A stretch of 64,000 nt of DNA. It comes from Saturnia japonica (Eukaryota; Arthropoda; Insecta; Lepidoptera; Saturniidae). Where the stretch lies: NCBI GenBank assembly GCA_033032175.1, contig CM065304.1, positions 15,066,001-15,130,000 on the forward strand. The letters run 5' to 3'. This document shows positions 27,701-33,599 of the stretch, one piece after another. Numbering within the stretch: the first letter of the stretch is position 1; each line of letters begins with the position of its first letter. The notes below the pieces were generated by a model that worked only from the letters and a program-made list of their open reading frames with translations, was not told the DNA's origin and did no database searches. The translations under genes were made by a program, and so were the position numbers.

Positions 27701-29499
27701 TGTGTCTCCGCCAAGAATAGTAAAGCAGGCTGAACCGTCTCAAGGTGTTGGTGGACGGCATTTAAGTTAGAGGCGAGTCCCCGGATGATAGCGAAAAAGC
27801 GGCATGGGGGTTGTACACCGCTGTCGTACTTGCTCTAATAATTTGCCGAGCTATTACTAAATAAAAATAAATGTAAATACGTCTTCGTGTGCACTAATAT
27901 TCCCTTTGAACTAAGCCAAATATTGCAATCAAAAACAAGAAGTGCCTTTTCAACACGCAAAACAAAATCTTAAAATATAGTCAGTTTAAAGTGGGTTAAT
28001 TCAAAATGTTGAACTGAGTGGTGGCTTTGTTTAATTTTATAAAGCGATAAAATCTCAATATCTTGCGCATAAGTATCACGCAAAAGATACACATTTTATA
28101 ATTCGTAAACCCTTGCTCTGTAAACCACTTTTAACTTGATGTTATTTTATTTATTAATAATGTAAAGGCTGGTAATATGATTTGTGTTCCAGCTTATAGT
28201 AATGCAAAAGCGTGCATCAAAAGTGTATGACAACATCATGATCAACGAAGACGAAGAATACCAGGTATTTCGTTAAATTCTTTACAAAAAACTACTCGCA
28301 GATTTAAATGATTTATTACACATACTAAACTAAATATGAACTGTATTTACATAATAAACGCGATATAGAGGTTTCCTCAAAAATTATGGGTATGTCAGTT
28401 TCTTTGGGCGATCATTACATTGAAATTAGGGAGAAAAATAATCAAATTCTTTTGATTGAAATAATGGCTTAAAACTTCTTATGTTTAGTTTACTCATGTT
28501 TTGTTTTTTTTTTTTTTTTTTTTTTATTTGTTTTTCGACGTCGGCGCTAGCGTTGCGGTCTGTTACATTCAAAGTTTTATTATTGCAAATAATACATATA
28601 TGTATATTTACAAATATATATCGAAAGTATACTATTAATTGCCATATATATCATGTATCATGGGGGATCTATCATTCGTAAAGCAATATTGATAGGGGCT
28701 AAAAAGAAAAAAAATATTGTGTGTCGTATTTTATGAACGGCCCCTAAAACATCTGACAATAAATTGTGTTTATTTCTAGTATTAAAACTATGCCGGTCAT
28801 TTACAAAAATAACTTTATAAAAGTTGTATTAGGTTTATGGGCTAGTAAATTAGAAAGAATGATACAGAGTTTAAAAGTCACATTAAATTTTATTGAAATA
28901 CGAATAACTCTTAGCAAATAGGAATCGACAATAATACAAACATATAAAAAATACATAACTAACAGGCGAAGACAGAGAAGTAAATAGACATAGTTTGTGT
29001 GAGATAGAGATATTTTAGATGTGTTATCATTTTATTCAGTTTCCTTAAAAATAGTATAAAACACTAATAAGTCGTATTATAATAAAATACTACTAATTTA
29101 CTTTACTGTCGTTTGACAAAGAACATGACAGAACACTCTAAACCTCGCTTATTTTGACAACTGTGGTAATTTAGCTCCAAAAACCGTTACAACGATAAAG
29201 CCACAAAATCCATAGTCCTTTCTCTTTTGTTCTAATTTTTGGTATATCGCTCTTTCAGTTCGTAGTGAAAATGTAAATAATGTCCCTAACTCTTATAGTT
29301 ATTTCTTCTACGTTAACAGGTGAGCGCAGCAGCGATGGCGCGCGTCGCTCACTACACCGGATCGACAACAACGGCTTCTATCAGTCCCGAATATCGGATG
29401 CTCTCTCTTCTTCCTCCTCCAGGACGTTCGTTCACTCTCCAAGCAGCACTGGTTGCTGCATTGCATCACAACGCTGATTCACACTTCGCGCTACTGTAA
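3670..29499 (+). CDS. Vps13B: VPS13B orthologue, 3' part of gene (26 traced exons)
   Basis: C-terminal part of a giant VPS13-family bridge-like lipid transfer protein. In animals VPS13B acts at the Golgi and in endosomal/macropinosome traffic; loss causes Cohen syndrome in humans. Seen: 26 open segments bounded by AG and GT whose phases all agree and sum to one frame of about 1290 codons (about 1330 if the longer start of exon 2 is used), ending TAA 29497-29499. The exons at 22760-24446 read like the conserved VPS13B C-terminus (LRLSAF, TVHYLSAAILGAGWVVGG, SLARNLDLLAGDEEH, RRPPESFGAGL, LRRGLIGALTKPLSATADL). The exons near 10985-11971 match the adaptor-binding (SHR-BD/VAB) region in style (VPVVVTQFKHEGRWLVSV). 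N-terminal chorein and repeat modules are absent here and must lie to the left. Introns carry many transposons. AATAAA lies at 30223 and 30285. Missed micro-exons between phase-0 junctions cannot be excluded. Confidence 0.85.
4200..4440 (+). repeat. dispersed repeat fragment (copy at 37.81-37.97 kb)
   Basis: From ttataggttta onwards the stretch matches 37815-37970 in order (taagtgacgat, ctctcaa, cagaac, ttggcgacagatttt vs ttggtgacagatttt, ttgagg). The part from 4350 to 4430, on the minus strand, resembles the common lepidopteran repeat containing ggtgaaagaaaacatc. It abuts or overlaps the upstream edge of Vps13B exon 2. Confidence 0.6.
4455..4526 (+). CDS. Vps13B: Vps13B exon 2 (start uncertain: 4455 or 4347)
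   Basis: Encodes DYIQLIDAVSVLATTELSLL and ends with donor gtacgt in phase 2. Two in-phase acceptors exist: after gatgccag (start 4455) or after tttgag (start 4347, adding 36 residues). The stretch before 4440 resembles a dispersed repeat also present near 37.8 kb, so the shorter exon is preferred. The better-looking tttcag at 4444 is out of phase with the upstream exon. Confidence 0.55.
4592..4703 (+). CDS. Vps13B: Vps13B exon 3
   Basis: Acceptor tatgttaag, donor gtaagt; 1 base plus 37 codons, ends phase 0. Reads LHKYGKNAKSSWPYSVV, then TNHFCGTWNPSSQ. The intron before it is only 65 bp. Trp/Cys/Asn-rich composition and strict phase agreement support it. Confidence 0.75.
5567..5857. mobile_element. 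MITE-like element
   Basis: AT-rich, 291 bp, with short inverted ends AAGTGAAAACT (5569-5579) and AGTTTTCACTT (5845-5855). The ends resemble those of the larger element at 12305-13157 (AAGTGAAACTTCTTTA). No coding content. Confidence 0.4.
5948..6175 (-). repeat. dispersed SINE-like repeat
   Basis: On the minus strand it reads accTacagaagat..gcagccaaataaccttgtgttg and ends with a tail containing tccataggctacgctaacagcataccatcagacggcgtatgcttgtttgg (given here only as short blocks). The same blocks in the same order occur at 20035-20235 (plus), and the tail alone at 8730-8780. Non-coding. Confidence 0.6.
6245..6421 (+). CDS. Vps13B: Vps13B exon 4
   Basis: Acceptor ataatacag, donor gtacgt; 59 codons, phase 0 on both sides. 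The protein contains DVQIASVLLLCNASTIALTL and CKLEPGTVMAPPSAVIK, a beta-rich style like other VPS13 adaptor-region exons, and it runs directly into KPFYISVEM of the next exon. It is too short to stand out as an isolated open frame and is recognised by frame, GC content and splice sites. Confidence 0.75.
6422..7583 (+). other. Vps13B intron, nothing recognised
   Basis: AT-rich. The block ccatttccatttctttattttctc at 6790 recurs inverted (agaaaataaagaaatggaaata, 7312-7333), so this may hold a palindromic repeat of about 540 bp. No coding frame. Confidence 0.4.
7584..7739 (+). CDS. Vps13B: Vps13B exon 5
   Basis: Acceptor tatttccag, donor gtacta; 52 codons, phase 0/0. Encodes KPFYISVEMGRETFVSGQLE and a Pro/Tyr loop (DPSPYYKPPPGQ), ending IQCNQK. 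The donor is weak (gtacta), but reading on meets a stop 12 bases later. Confidence 0.85.
8093..8178 (+). mobile_element. short jockey-type 3' end with A-tail
   Basis: Begins CAAGTCCGGTGAAGC and ends GTGTAGTCAGTTT plus an A-run. Nearly identical to 53213-53297 (minus), including a 13-base block ctgtttttggata that the longer jockey copies at 43877-43972 and 63222-63738 lack. Either a heavily 5'-truncated LINE or a SINE sharing the LINE tail. Confidence 0.65.
8296..8570 (-). repeat. LINE 3' fragment / SINE-like repeat
   Basis: Contains ctgatggtaagcacag-like, acggcaaccg, and tccgaaacgcgacacgcat blocks. The same blocks occur at 19700-19850 and 25727-25800, the latter being the 3' end of a minus-strand LINE. 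Open frames here are incidental. Confidence 0.5.
8680..8800 (+). repeat. tail of the dispersed SINE-like repeat
   Basis: The block gatagccgcttaccatcagg followed by ccgtatgcttgggtgccacc matches the tails at 20180-20235 and, inverted, 5948-6010. Confidence 0.5.
8887..8988 (+). CDS. Vps13B: Vps13B exon 6
   Basis: Acceptor ccattag, donor gtgagt; 34 codons, phase 0/0. Encodes VALLNLYYEIKEDINVLGVS, then VTYLLLNRLNTDIL, a hydrophobic beta/alpha stretch. It lies between two LINE-derived fragments. Confidence 0.8.
9140..9738 (+). mobile_element. LINE ORF2 C-terminus and 3'UTR, decayed
   Basis: Two overlapping frames give LINE-like C-terminal text: EAAKFVNKHPKLS in one frame and VWTRIYNAVPYDIRELPEKR in another, followed by a WLIEKSFYSV-like remnant. 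So at least one frameshift is present. The 3' end is a TTATTATTATTA tract after an AAATAAACTA block near 9710-9735, as in LINEs that end in simple repeats. It lies in the intron between Vps13B exons 6 and 7. Confidence 0.55.
9972..10063 (+). CDS. Vps13B: Vps13B exon 7
   Basis: Acceptor aaatgtag, donor gtgagt; 30 codons plus 2 bases (phase 2 out). Encodes VSPIAVPHEKENNCVLRLTT and FKVAEPTKEG. It follows a LINE 3' remnant by about 230 bp. Confidence 0.8.
10985..11177 (+). CDS. Vps13B: Vps13B exon 8
   Basis: Acceptor tattttag, donor gtgagt; 1 base plus 64 codons, ends phase 0. Encodes CRFWLRDRWRGTNPSELRAY and a Pro-rich turn (ALPAGSYPAWTPVPIRLGTG). Likely part of the adaptor-binding region, by its position just ahead of the VPVVVTQF exon. 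Confidence 0.85.
11810..11971 (+). CDS. Vps13B: Vps13B exon 9 (adaptor-binding region)
   Basis: Acceptor ggtaatcag, donor gtgagt; 54 codons, phase 0/0. Encodes VPVVVTQFKHEGRWLVSVGK, then DPCPQYIVHNRTRAHFAIAE. The pattern of a Trp core followed by IxNRT is typical of VPS13 SHR-binding/VAB repeats. Confidence 0.88.
12305..13157. mobile_element. MITE-like element with about 20-bp inverted ends
   Basis: Left end AAGTGAAACTTCTTTACGAC (12305-12324) is nearly the reverse complement of the right end GTCGATAAAGAAGTTTCACTT (13137-13157, given minus one mismatch). The 850-bp interior is very AT-rich, without coding frames. No transposase, so non-autonomous if it is a transposon. Confidence 0.55.
14058..14285 (+). 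repeat. short dispersed repeat family A, copy 1
   Basis: Begins near aaccgatttcaacaaaagac and contains cataacttctttgt, ggatatctcaagggtggtcc, cattttaatttcatt and attgaagttggttttctttt. Other copies: 24835-25043 (minus), 29720-29950 (plus), 33290-33530 (plus). Non-coding; the usual starting block is accgacttcaaaaa(a)gac. Confidence 0.7.
14329..14485 (+). CDS. Vps13B: Vps13B exon 10
   Basis: Acceptor gttcgtag, donor gtgagt; 52 codons plus 1 base (phase 1 out). Encodes AKQECDGTSWWCFVYPESII and ends VPYLTIAKAG. It follows a short dispersed repeat by about 45 bp and is followed by a LINE remnant. Confidence 0.8.
14560..14900 (+). pseudogene. LINE ORF2 C-terminus (RTE/CR1-like), decayed
   Basis: Plus-strand remnant of an endonuclease-reverse transcriptase C-terminus: TMGFVRQLKVAQKEMEKAVL, GVSLCD, then after a stop NVSEIALRIAKLEWQWARHI and VRRTHDRWART. 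This is the common tail (KLKWQWAGHI.R) of insect LINE polyproteins. At least three in-frame stops. Lies in an intron of Vps13B. Confidence 0.65.
15081..15223 (+). CDS. Vps13B: Vps13B exon 11
   Basis: Acceptor aacttatag, donor gttagt (non-consensus third base). Starts by completing a Glu codon, ends phase 0. Encodes EEGEMDWCQPVAVSHGEQLV and KMRIRMHPHSSLIELQEVDH. Confidence 0.8.
15496..15582 (+). CDS. Vps13B: Vps13B exon 12
   Basis: Acceptor cgttgcag, donor gtatga; 29 codons, phase 0/0. Encodes DDLSASDIRRRLHGVFSNDT and SISFREDLK. The following 2.8-kb intron holds a Tc1-like transposon. Confidence 0.75.
16272..16301 (+). repeat. AAT trinucleotide microsatellite
   Basis: About ten aat units in a row. 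Incidental open frames on both strands here are low-complexity shadows. Confidence 0.9.
16579..17394 (-). pseudogene. Tc1/IS630-type transposase, broken
   Basis: DDE-type transposase. D1 is in VLFLDETYIHA (about 17290). The second motif, normally MDNAPYHS, reads MENALYHS at 17000-17019, so the catalytic Asp is Glu and Pro is Leu. The third acidic residue is in LPYHCDLNAVEIIWSSMKR. Frame breaks occur between 17019 and 17167. The N-terminal DNA-binding part upstream of 17394 is not in one frame. Not expected to be active. Confidence 0.75.
18377..18425 (+). CDS. Vps13B: Vps13B exon 13 (49 bp)
   Basis: Acceptor ttttgtag, donor gtaagt; 16 codons plus 1 base. Encodes KTSTVCNLERAGADTQ. Small, but phases on both sides agree with its neighbours. 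Confidence 0.65.
18543..18809 (+). CDS. Vps13B: Vps13B exon 14 (Pro/Tyr-rich linker)
   Basis: Acceptor gatttcag, donor gtaaat; 88 full codons, phase 1 in and out. Low-complexity linker: IPSFPPIIPPRQVPFPPLPE, then a Tyr-rich run (PSYYTPYATLANDPYAYTYN). Probably a disordered segment between folded modules, likely to vary between species. Confidence 0.75.
19098..19187 (+). CDS. Vps13B: Vps13B exon 15
   Basis: Acceptor tacacag, donor gtattt; phase 1 in and out, 29 full codons. Starts with an acidic run (EEEE) and ends SYVFSSEVGNQ. Continues the linker begun in the previous exon. Confidence 0.65.
19384..19538 (+). CDS. Vps13B: Vps13B exon 16
   Basis: Acceptor tttaatag, donor gtaagt; ends phase 0. 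Encodes DRLRLILVGASIEMSPALDI and AAVHMDRVAVAVISDSK, strongly hydrophobic beta-strand style, the return to a folded domain after the linker. Confidence 0.8.
19695..19960 (-). repeat. LINE 3' fragment / SINE-like repeat
   Basis: Shares ggtactg..ctctgatg, agcccagtac, gagagatct and gccgaaacgcgacacgcaaa blocks with the 3' end of the minus-strand LINE at 25.7 kb and with 8296-8570. Non-coding. Confidence 0.45.
20035..20235 (+). repeat. dispersed SINE-like repeat
   Basis: Contains acagaagatggcagccaaat, ctccttggggaaagggtg, gtccataggctacggtagct and cttaccttcagacaggccgt. Same family, inverted, at 5948-6175. It lies 70 bp upstream of Vps13B exon 17. Confidence 0.65.
20306..20546 (+). CDS. Vps13B: Vps13B exon 17
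   Basis: Acceptor aaaatag, donor gtaatt; 80 codons plus 1 base. Encodes AVVSVAHVQVDNRQYIMGLY and the Trp-rich DHWPPIWTMFQEYK. In VPS13 proteins such alternating strands build the lipid-transfer/C-terminal region. Confidence 0.85.
20850..20956 (+). CDS. Vps13B: Vps13B exon 18
   Basis: Acceptor aacatttag, donor gtaaga; completes an Asp codon, ends phase 0. Encodes DAAPIITVMVKLRTSREITV, then KSISKVDGIFSVFHCL. Confidence 0.75.
20957..22047 (+). other. Vps13B intron, nothing certain
   Basis: 20990-21220 has moderate GC and looks like an old repeat. 21220-21870 is AT-rich. 21880-22047 has an open frame that runs into exon 19, but no acceptor supports using it. Confidence 0.4.
22048..22335 (+). 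CDS. Vps13B: Vps13B exon 19
   Basis: Acceptor cccctgcag, donor gtaagt; 96 codons, phase 0/0. Starts DRDFYCREVNHPQRL and contains ELTEVSLHAGPISLYIEDAY and NPLRLRSLHIDPLNLTLTLH. The acceptor at 22047 was chosen over ttaacag at 22117 because the frame is open from 22048 and matches the upstream phase. Confidence 0.85.
22760..22895 (+). CDS. Vps13B: Vps13B exon 20 (VPS13 C-terminal domain)
   Basis: Acceptor gttaacag, donor gtaatc; 45 codons plus 1 base. VRLYIALDQSPLRLSAFKMQ and LTHMLTVHYLSAAILGA closely resemble the VPS13B C-terminal signature, where a short charged strand is followed by a helix with the HY..GA motif. Confidence 0.92.
22915..23090 (+). repeat. dispersed lepidopteran-type repeat
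   Basis: Typical block atccatactaatattataaa followed by tgcaaaagtaactgtgtctg and aaaccgctgaacaaattttg. Sequences of this style are widespread in moth and butterfly introns, often attributed to Helitron-like elements. Family call is from memory, not from a search. Confidence 0.45.
23416..23694 (+). CDS. Vps13B: Vps13B exon 21 (VPS13 C-terminal amphipathic region)
   Basis: Acceptor atgttaag, donor gtaggc; phase 1 in and out. GWVVGGLELLGAPGALAARV and WAGSLARNLDLLAGDEEHAR are hallmark VPS13B motifs (G-W-V-V-G-x-L-x-L-L-G; R-N-x-D-x-L-x-x-D-E-E-H). Human VPS13B has the same order. GC content is clearly above the flanking introns. Confidence 0.95.
23820..24007 (+). CDS. Vps13B: Vps13B exon 22 (VPS13 C-terminal domain)
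   Basis: Acceptor tttttacag, donor gtaaca; ends phase 0. Contains GAVGGLAHHSLVGVAVG and LRRGLIGALTKPLSATADLV, matching the conserved G-V-x-K-P-x-x-A-x-A-D-L motif of VPS13/ATG2 C-terminal regions, which also bind Golgi or lipid-droplet membranes. Confidence 0.93.
24291..24446 (+). CDS. Vps13B: Vps13B exon 23 (C-terminal PH-like region)
   Basis: Acceptor ttcctacag, donor gtatta; 52 codons, phase 0/0. Encodes SVRWAFRLAELAPIVGFEVL and LLDNAPLQLLITHK, leading into the C-terminal PH-like domain. Confidence 0.85.
24565..25465 (+). repeat. 0.7-kb paired repeat, copy 1 (interrupted)
   Basis: Collinear with 31695-32430: shared blocks include gtaaattgt, actgataaa.gttat, ttttgcac.a.aaaatcc, ttgtacattta, the best-conserved gtgtttcggattgcgatctc-like block (aagtatttcggattgcgatc here, 25233 onward), atcgattat, and cttatgatgaa near the end. 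Copy 1 is split by the family A repeat at 24835-25043. No coding frame. Lies in the Vps13B intron between exons 23 and 24. Confidence 0.65.
24835..25043 (-). repeat. short dispersed repeat family A, copy 2
   Basis: Reverse complement of the family: caatgattttt..agaagttccctggtgtatcttcg at the left, gggaccacccttgaggtatc in the middle, tttgtttgaagttggttaaa at the right. It interrupts copy 1 of the 0.7-kb paired repeat (24565-25465); the other copy of that repeat lacks it. Confidence 0.7.
25584..25679 (+). CDS. Vps13B: Vps13B exon 24 (PH-like domain)
   Basis: Acceptor atgtttacag, donor gtattc; 32 codons, phase 0/0. Encodes FVIIADMDTERIMEMIDFRH and CRLAPYQGPIIQ, PH-like strand pattern. A 2.1-kb LINE remnant begins about 20 bp downstream. 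Confidence 0.8.
25700..27790 (-). mobile_element. CR1/jockey-group LINE, internally deleted
   Basis: Minus-strand non-LTR element. 5' part: endonuclease at 27010-27468. 3' part: reverse-transcriptase C-terminus at 25712-26240 (WFRLYRG-like QRSEELFNLIPSSPFHNRNT; also SMLWTGCRDGLFA near 26130). Between 26320 and 27000 only decayed frames remain. The 3' end is at a T-run (A-tail on the minus strand) near 25702. The 3' part matches 59580-59960. It fills the intron between Vps13B exons 24 and 25. Confidence 0.7.
27010..27468 (-). pseudogene. LINE endonuclease domain (APE type), fragment
   Basis: Motifs: LVALGDFNAHHDSWLGSSKT (catalytic Asn/Asp of the GDFNAHH motif present), then LLDLLLTNHTPGYVVSVDVL and GTSDYCLI, where the usual catalytic SDH has become SDY. 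Missing the first Glu motif at the N-terminus. So the copy is truncated and lacks one catalytic His. Confidence 0.75.
28193..28264 (+). CDS. Vps13B: Vps13B exon 25
   Basis: Acceptor gtgttccag, donor gtattt; 24 codons, phase 0/0. Encodes LIVMQKRASKVYDNIMINED, then EEYQ. Confidence 0.75.
28503..28524 (+). repeat. T-homopolymer tract
   Basis: About 22 T in a row within the intron before the last Vps13B exon. No flanking LINE sequence recognised, so no insertion is called. Confidence 0.85.
29320..29499 (+). CDS. Vps13B: Vps13B terminal exon
   Basis: Acceptor acgttaacag; 59 codons and TAA at 29497. Encodes VSAAAMARVAHYTGSTTTAS, then FTLQAALVAALHHNADSHFA and LL at the C-terminus. Poly(A) signals AATAAA at 30223 and 30285 are the nearest clear candidates, giving a 3'UTR of roughly 0.75-0.8 kb. 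Confidence 0.8.
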   Translation: MSAAAMARVAHYTGSTTTASISPEYRMLSLLPPPGRSFTLQAALVAALHHNADSHFALL

Positions 29500-29719
29500 A
29501 TCAGCTGACCATGTGAAATCATTTAATGAATTGGTTTAATATACGTAATTATTTGTCTGAATAATGTACATCGACACTGAAAAGTGAAAACGTTGTATAG
29601 CACACCGATGAAAAATAAGAACTATTGGATATTCTTAACTAGTTATTATTTTTCTTTTCTTATTCTTTTTCCGGTAAACAAAAAATTTTGAGACAATATG
29701 ACATAATAGTTAATTTTTA

Positions 29720-29950
29720 ACAGACTTCAAAAAGAGACGGAGGTTACTCAAATCGATTTTCATTTTATGGGTGTTCAGTCATATCTTCTTTGTTTTTGAA
29801 GCGATTTGGATGATTCTTTTTTTATTGGATAGTCAAAAGTAGTCCCATTTTAATTTAATTGGCTTTAGATCTTCAACATCGAAGATACACCAATGAACTC
29901 TTTAAAAAATCATTGAAATTGGTTTTCTATTTCGTTAAAAATAGTCTTGT
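29720..29950 (+). repeat. short dispersed repeat family A, copy 3
   Basis: Starts acagacttcaaaaagagac and contains atatcttctttgtttttgaa, gtagtcccattttaattt and attgaaattggttttctatt. Lies in the presumed 3'UTR of Vps13B. Confidence 0.65.
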
Positions 29951-30298
29951 TAAATTAAATCTCAACTGTTTTTTTTAAATTTATTTTTTATATTAATGAT
30001 AAGTTCTATGGACGTTTATTTATTTATTAATTTAGAATATATTCGATTGTTGAAATTTAACACTGATTATAATTTAATATCAAAACTGAATTGATCGTAG
30101 CTATTATTATTATTATATCTGTATATTCTTGATAACTAAATATTATAAAGCTACCGATGCTTTGGCCATTAAAATTATAATAGTTTAAGAATATCCAAGA
30201 AAATATAAAAAAAAAAAAAAACAATAAATATTTATGTATAATATAAACCTTGTAGCACATTCCAACATTCCCTGAAAGATATGGAATAAATTATATAT

Positions 30299-30343
30299 AT
30301 GAGAAACGATATAATTATGCTTAATTTGTCAAAACGTATCTAT
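30299..30343 (+). CDS. gene X, possible first coding exon
   Basis: ATG 30299 (or in-frame ATG 30317) to donor gtaagt at 30344; MRNDIIMLNLSKRIY, ends phase 0, matching the start phase of the next exon after a 75-bp intron. An in-frame stop lies 12 bases upstream of the ATG. Weak because it is short and close to the presumed Vps13B poly(A) sites. Confidence 0.35.
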
Positions 30344-30418
30344 GTAAGTAAGATGTTACACGTCTCTGCTCAAGTACTAGGAGCTTGATTTACCCTGTGT
30401 AGAAGCATATCATGTTAG

Positions 30419-30584
30419 AAATACAAGATAAATGTGACATTCCAAAGATATTTCAATAATTTTGTGCATGCAACATCCTTCACTAATGTTTCCGAGTACA
30501 CTCGGATATTTGTGTGGGACGATGATATTATTATTGGTCGTCCAATCACCACTATAAGCAGTTGGCACGAAATTACTCTCAAAG
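30419..30584 (+). CDS. gene X exon 2 (unrecognised protein)
   Basis: Acceptor catgttag, donor gtaatt; 55 codons plus 1 base. The frame is the only open one of three. Protein KYKINVTFQRYFNNFVHATS, then YTRIFVWDDDIIIGRPITTI and SSWHEITLK. Not a family I know. It ends in phase 1, the same phase as the 40941 exon start, but the link across 10 kb is inferred. Confidence 0.5.
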
Positions 30585-31694
30585 GTAATTAAAGTAGTCT
30601 TAAGTGTCTAGTTAATAATTGAAATGTTTCAAATAAATTGTTGTAGATTGTGTCTATGAGATATAAAAATCGATTGTCCCAAATTAACACTTTGTAACTG
30701 CTTCACTCCATAAGAGAGATATTACGATTTAAAATATTAGTAAATTTTGCATCCATAATACAGTTTTCACTTTAAAATATTATCGTTAGAGTAAAAATAC
30801 CTGTAGGCATAGTCTATTATAAAAATGTCATACTATAAAAAAGGTCATATTTATACATTTTCTCTCGTCTTGAATTTCTTTAAGCTTCGTTTCACTCGTA
30901 ACTCATAATGGAGCCCAATTACTTACAAAAATATTTTTTCTACGGTCTAATTATATATACTTATCTACTGATAAAGGTACTAATTTACATAACAGGTCAG
31001 AGTGAATCACTGCGTAGGTATTTTAAATTTGTTTATTTTCATTCATTCGGTATTTGAGTTATGTAAATTATAATAAATAGGTAGCTATGGTATTATTGAT
31101 ATTTTTCATCGTTTTGTTGATGAGTAATAATTATTAGAGGTAGTATTTACAGGGTGTCTGTTAGGATATATACGTCTCTCGAGTGTCGTCGTTCTTGGAA
31201 GTGTGGTGTTCAATGAAGTGCAGTGTTTTTTTGCAATACCCGTATTAAAAACACGCCAATTGCATACAATATTACTTTCATATTTTATAAACGCCACTCT
31301 TAGATTCTCATGAACGGTATTTCGAAGAGTTGTAAGCACGCCTTATACAATGTCAATTGCCAATTATAAGTAATACTTTGAAGTGTGTATCTATTAGATT
31401 TTTAAAATAGTTTTGCATGAACATGTAAATGGAAATTTTTGAAAAGAAAAATTTACCATCGTTTGTTTTGCATCACGCTCATAAGCAAATAATACGTCGA
31501 GAGTTATTTCTTTCTCGCTCGTATACCTAATTGATACCTATCCCATAATAAACGTGAAAATACAAAAACATATTATATTTTAAAATGTTATTACTATTAC
31601 ATATTGTGAAAATCCTTGTTTTGTTTTATAAAAAATTTTATCGCTAATTTTCCTTTGTATTTTTATCCTACGATTTCGTATAATTTGTTCATCA

Positions 31695-32430
31695 TAAGAA
31701 ACGGTGCATGGAGTGTTCTTATAAAGTAAATTGTTAGGTGGTCCAAATTACGACATAACCTAAAAACATGCATTTCGACTGCCAATTTAGTATCACTATA
31801 TACATAGAAAGAAATCGAAAATATAAAAAAAGTATCATCATAAAAAAATTATACTGATAAACGTTATAAAAATATTTTGCACGACAAAATCCGAAATAAC
31901 TTTATACAGTGATGTTTGTCAATTTTCGTAGTTTTTAATACGTGCAGCATTACTTTCTATGGTACTTAAAACTAGAGTAAACCAAAATAATAAAATCAAT
32001 TAATCGTAATAATCGTATGAATCAAAAATGTATCTAACGCTGTTGTACATTTAGTTTAATAGTTTTTTTAATTCCAAACAAAAAAATATACTTACCTATT
32101 TTCGCAATTCCTATGTTACTGCTTTTGGCAACGAATAATATTGACTGCAAGAATTAATCTTGTCGTTTGGTATCAGGTATTTAACAATTCAAGTGTTTCG
32201 GATTGCGATCTCAATTGTGTTATAGTTTATTTTTATTGTTTCATTTACACAGCTTACACATCCCTTAATTATTTTAAAGCATAATCGTATTATCGATTAT
32301 ATTTATCTCAAAAAAATGATTGATAATTGTAAAATCATCTTCTAATTGAAGTTAAGCTACATTTCTAATATAAACATTTGACATGTTACATGCTACCCTA
32401 CTTATGATGAATAAAGTATAATTATTTTGT
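31695..32430 (+). repeat. 0.7-kb paired repeat, copy 2
   Basis: Uninterrupted counterpart of 24565-25465, same orientation, in the large gene X intron. The best match is around gtttcggattgcgatctcaa (32190-32210). Identity falls and rises along the length, so it is an old repeat family rather than a recent duplication. Confidence 0.65.
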
Positions 32431-33289
32431 TTAAATAATTGATATTTTTGATGCAGTTATTCATATAAACAAAATCTATGTCTTTCTAAGGAATTTGTAT
32501 TTTAAGCCGTTAGCTCTAATGAATAGATTAGTACTGAATGTATTACAAACTATCAAAAGGCAATGGTGCGCCGTGCCGGCTTCATAAGGATTGTTCAAAA
32601 AAGCAACGAATACCAAATAGTTATAGTTACGTTTTTAATTCCGTTATTATTTTTGGTTACAAAATGTTATTTAAAAAAGTGTTTCATAAGCTACGTTGAA
32701 CCGAAGGGGGGGGGGTACAGAACACGGTCTGGCAGTCCAAATGACAATACATTTGGCGAAAGTTTCCAATTAATAACCACTTAAAAATGACTCAAATTGC
32801 AATATTCTAAGCGAAACATTTTACTATAAATAGCACTATTCGCTGGATAAAAACTAACAGAGTACTTAGCTATATCTTCAATTTTTCACTTAGTCCTATT
32901 GATCCGGAATGTGACGCGACCGAAGTAGAATATTTTAATAGATTAAACTGAAATTTTTACTTCGATCTGTAACCCCATTCAATTTTACGATGCCTATACG
33001 AGACACATATGTATATACGATGTGAGTGGTAAATTGAGGCGATACATTTACTTAATAAGTAATCATAATATTAGATAGCACACATGTAGCTAGAAGCCCT
33101 TCTCGAGGTAAGCAGAGACACATTATTAGCACTGTCCGGTTAGTTTCATCAATGTGTCGACACAGTCCCCGTTCTCAGAGTAAACTGCCGAGAATGTGAC
33201 TAGGCAATGGAGGGACTATGAGGCGATTATAATCAGTAGTAGTATTAATTTTTTCCTGCTTTTTAAATCTAGTGAACAGTTGCCTTTTT

Positions 33290-33530
33290 TAACCGACTTC
33301 AAAAAAGACGGGGGTTACTGAATTCAAATGTTTTTTTTTTTTTGTGGACGTTGAGGCATAACTTCTTTCTTTATTAACCAATTTGAACGATTCTTTTTTT
33401 GTTGGATAGGGAATACCTCAAGGATGATCCCATTTTAATGTCATTGGCATTGGACTTTCGACTTCGAAGATACACCAAGGACCTTCTCAAAATCATTGAA
33501 GTTTCTTTTTTGTAAAAAATTGTCTTGTTT
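33290..33530 (+). repeat. short dispersed repeat family A, copy 4
   Basis: Starts aaccgacttcaaaaaagacg and contains cataacttctttctttatta, cctcaaggatgatcccattt and aaaatcattgaagtttcttt. Within the large gene X intron. Confidence 0.7.
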
Positions 33531-33599
33531 TCAGACATATCAGAACCATTATTTTTCATTTTATAGTTATTTTCCACTAGCGATCGACCAGTCGCTTAA

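Noticed and set aside
33094..33111. Another 18-base phase-compatible segment (acatgtag ... gtaagc)
   Set aside because: Chance AG/GT pairs of this length are common in AT-rich sequence.
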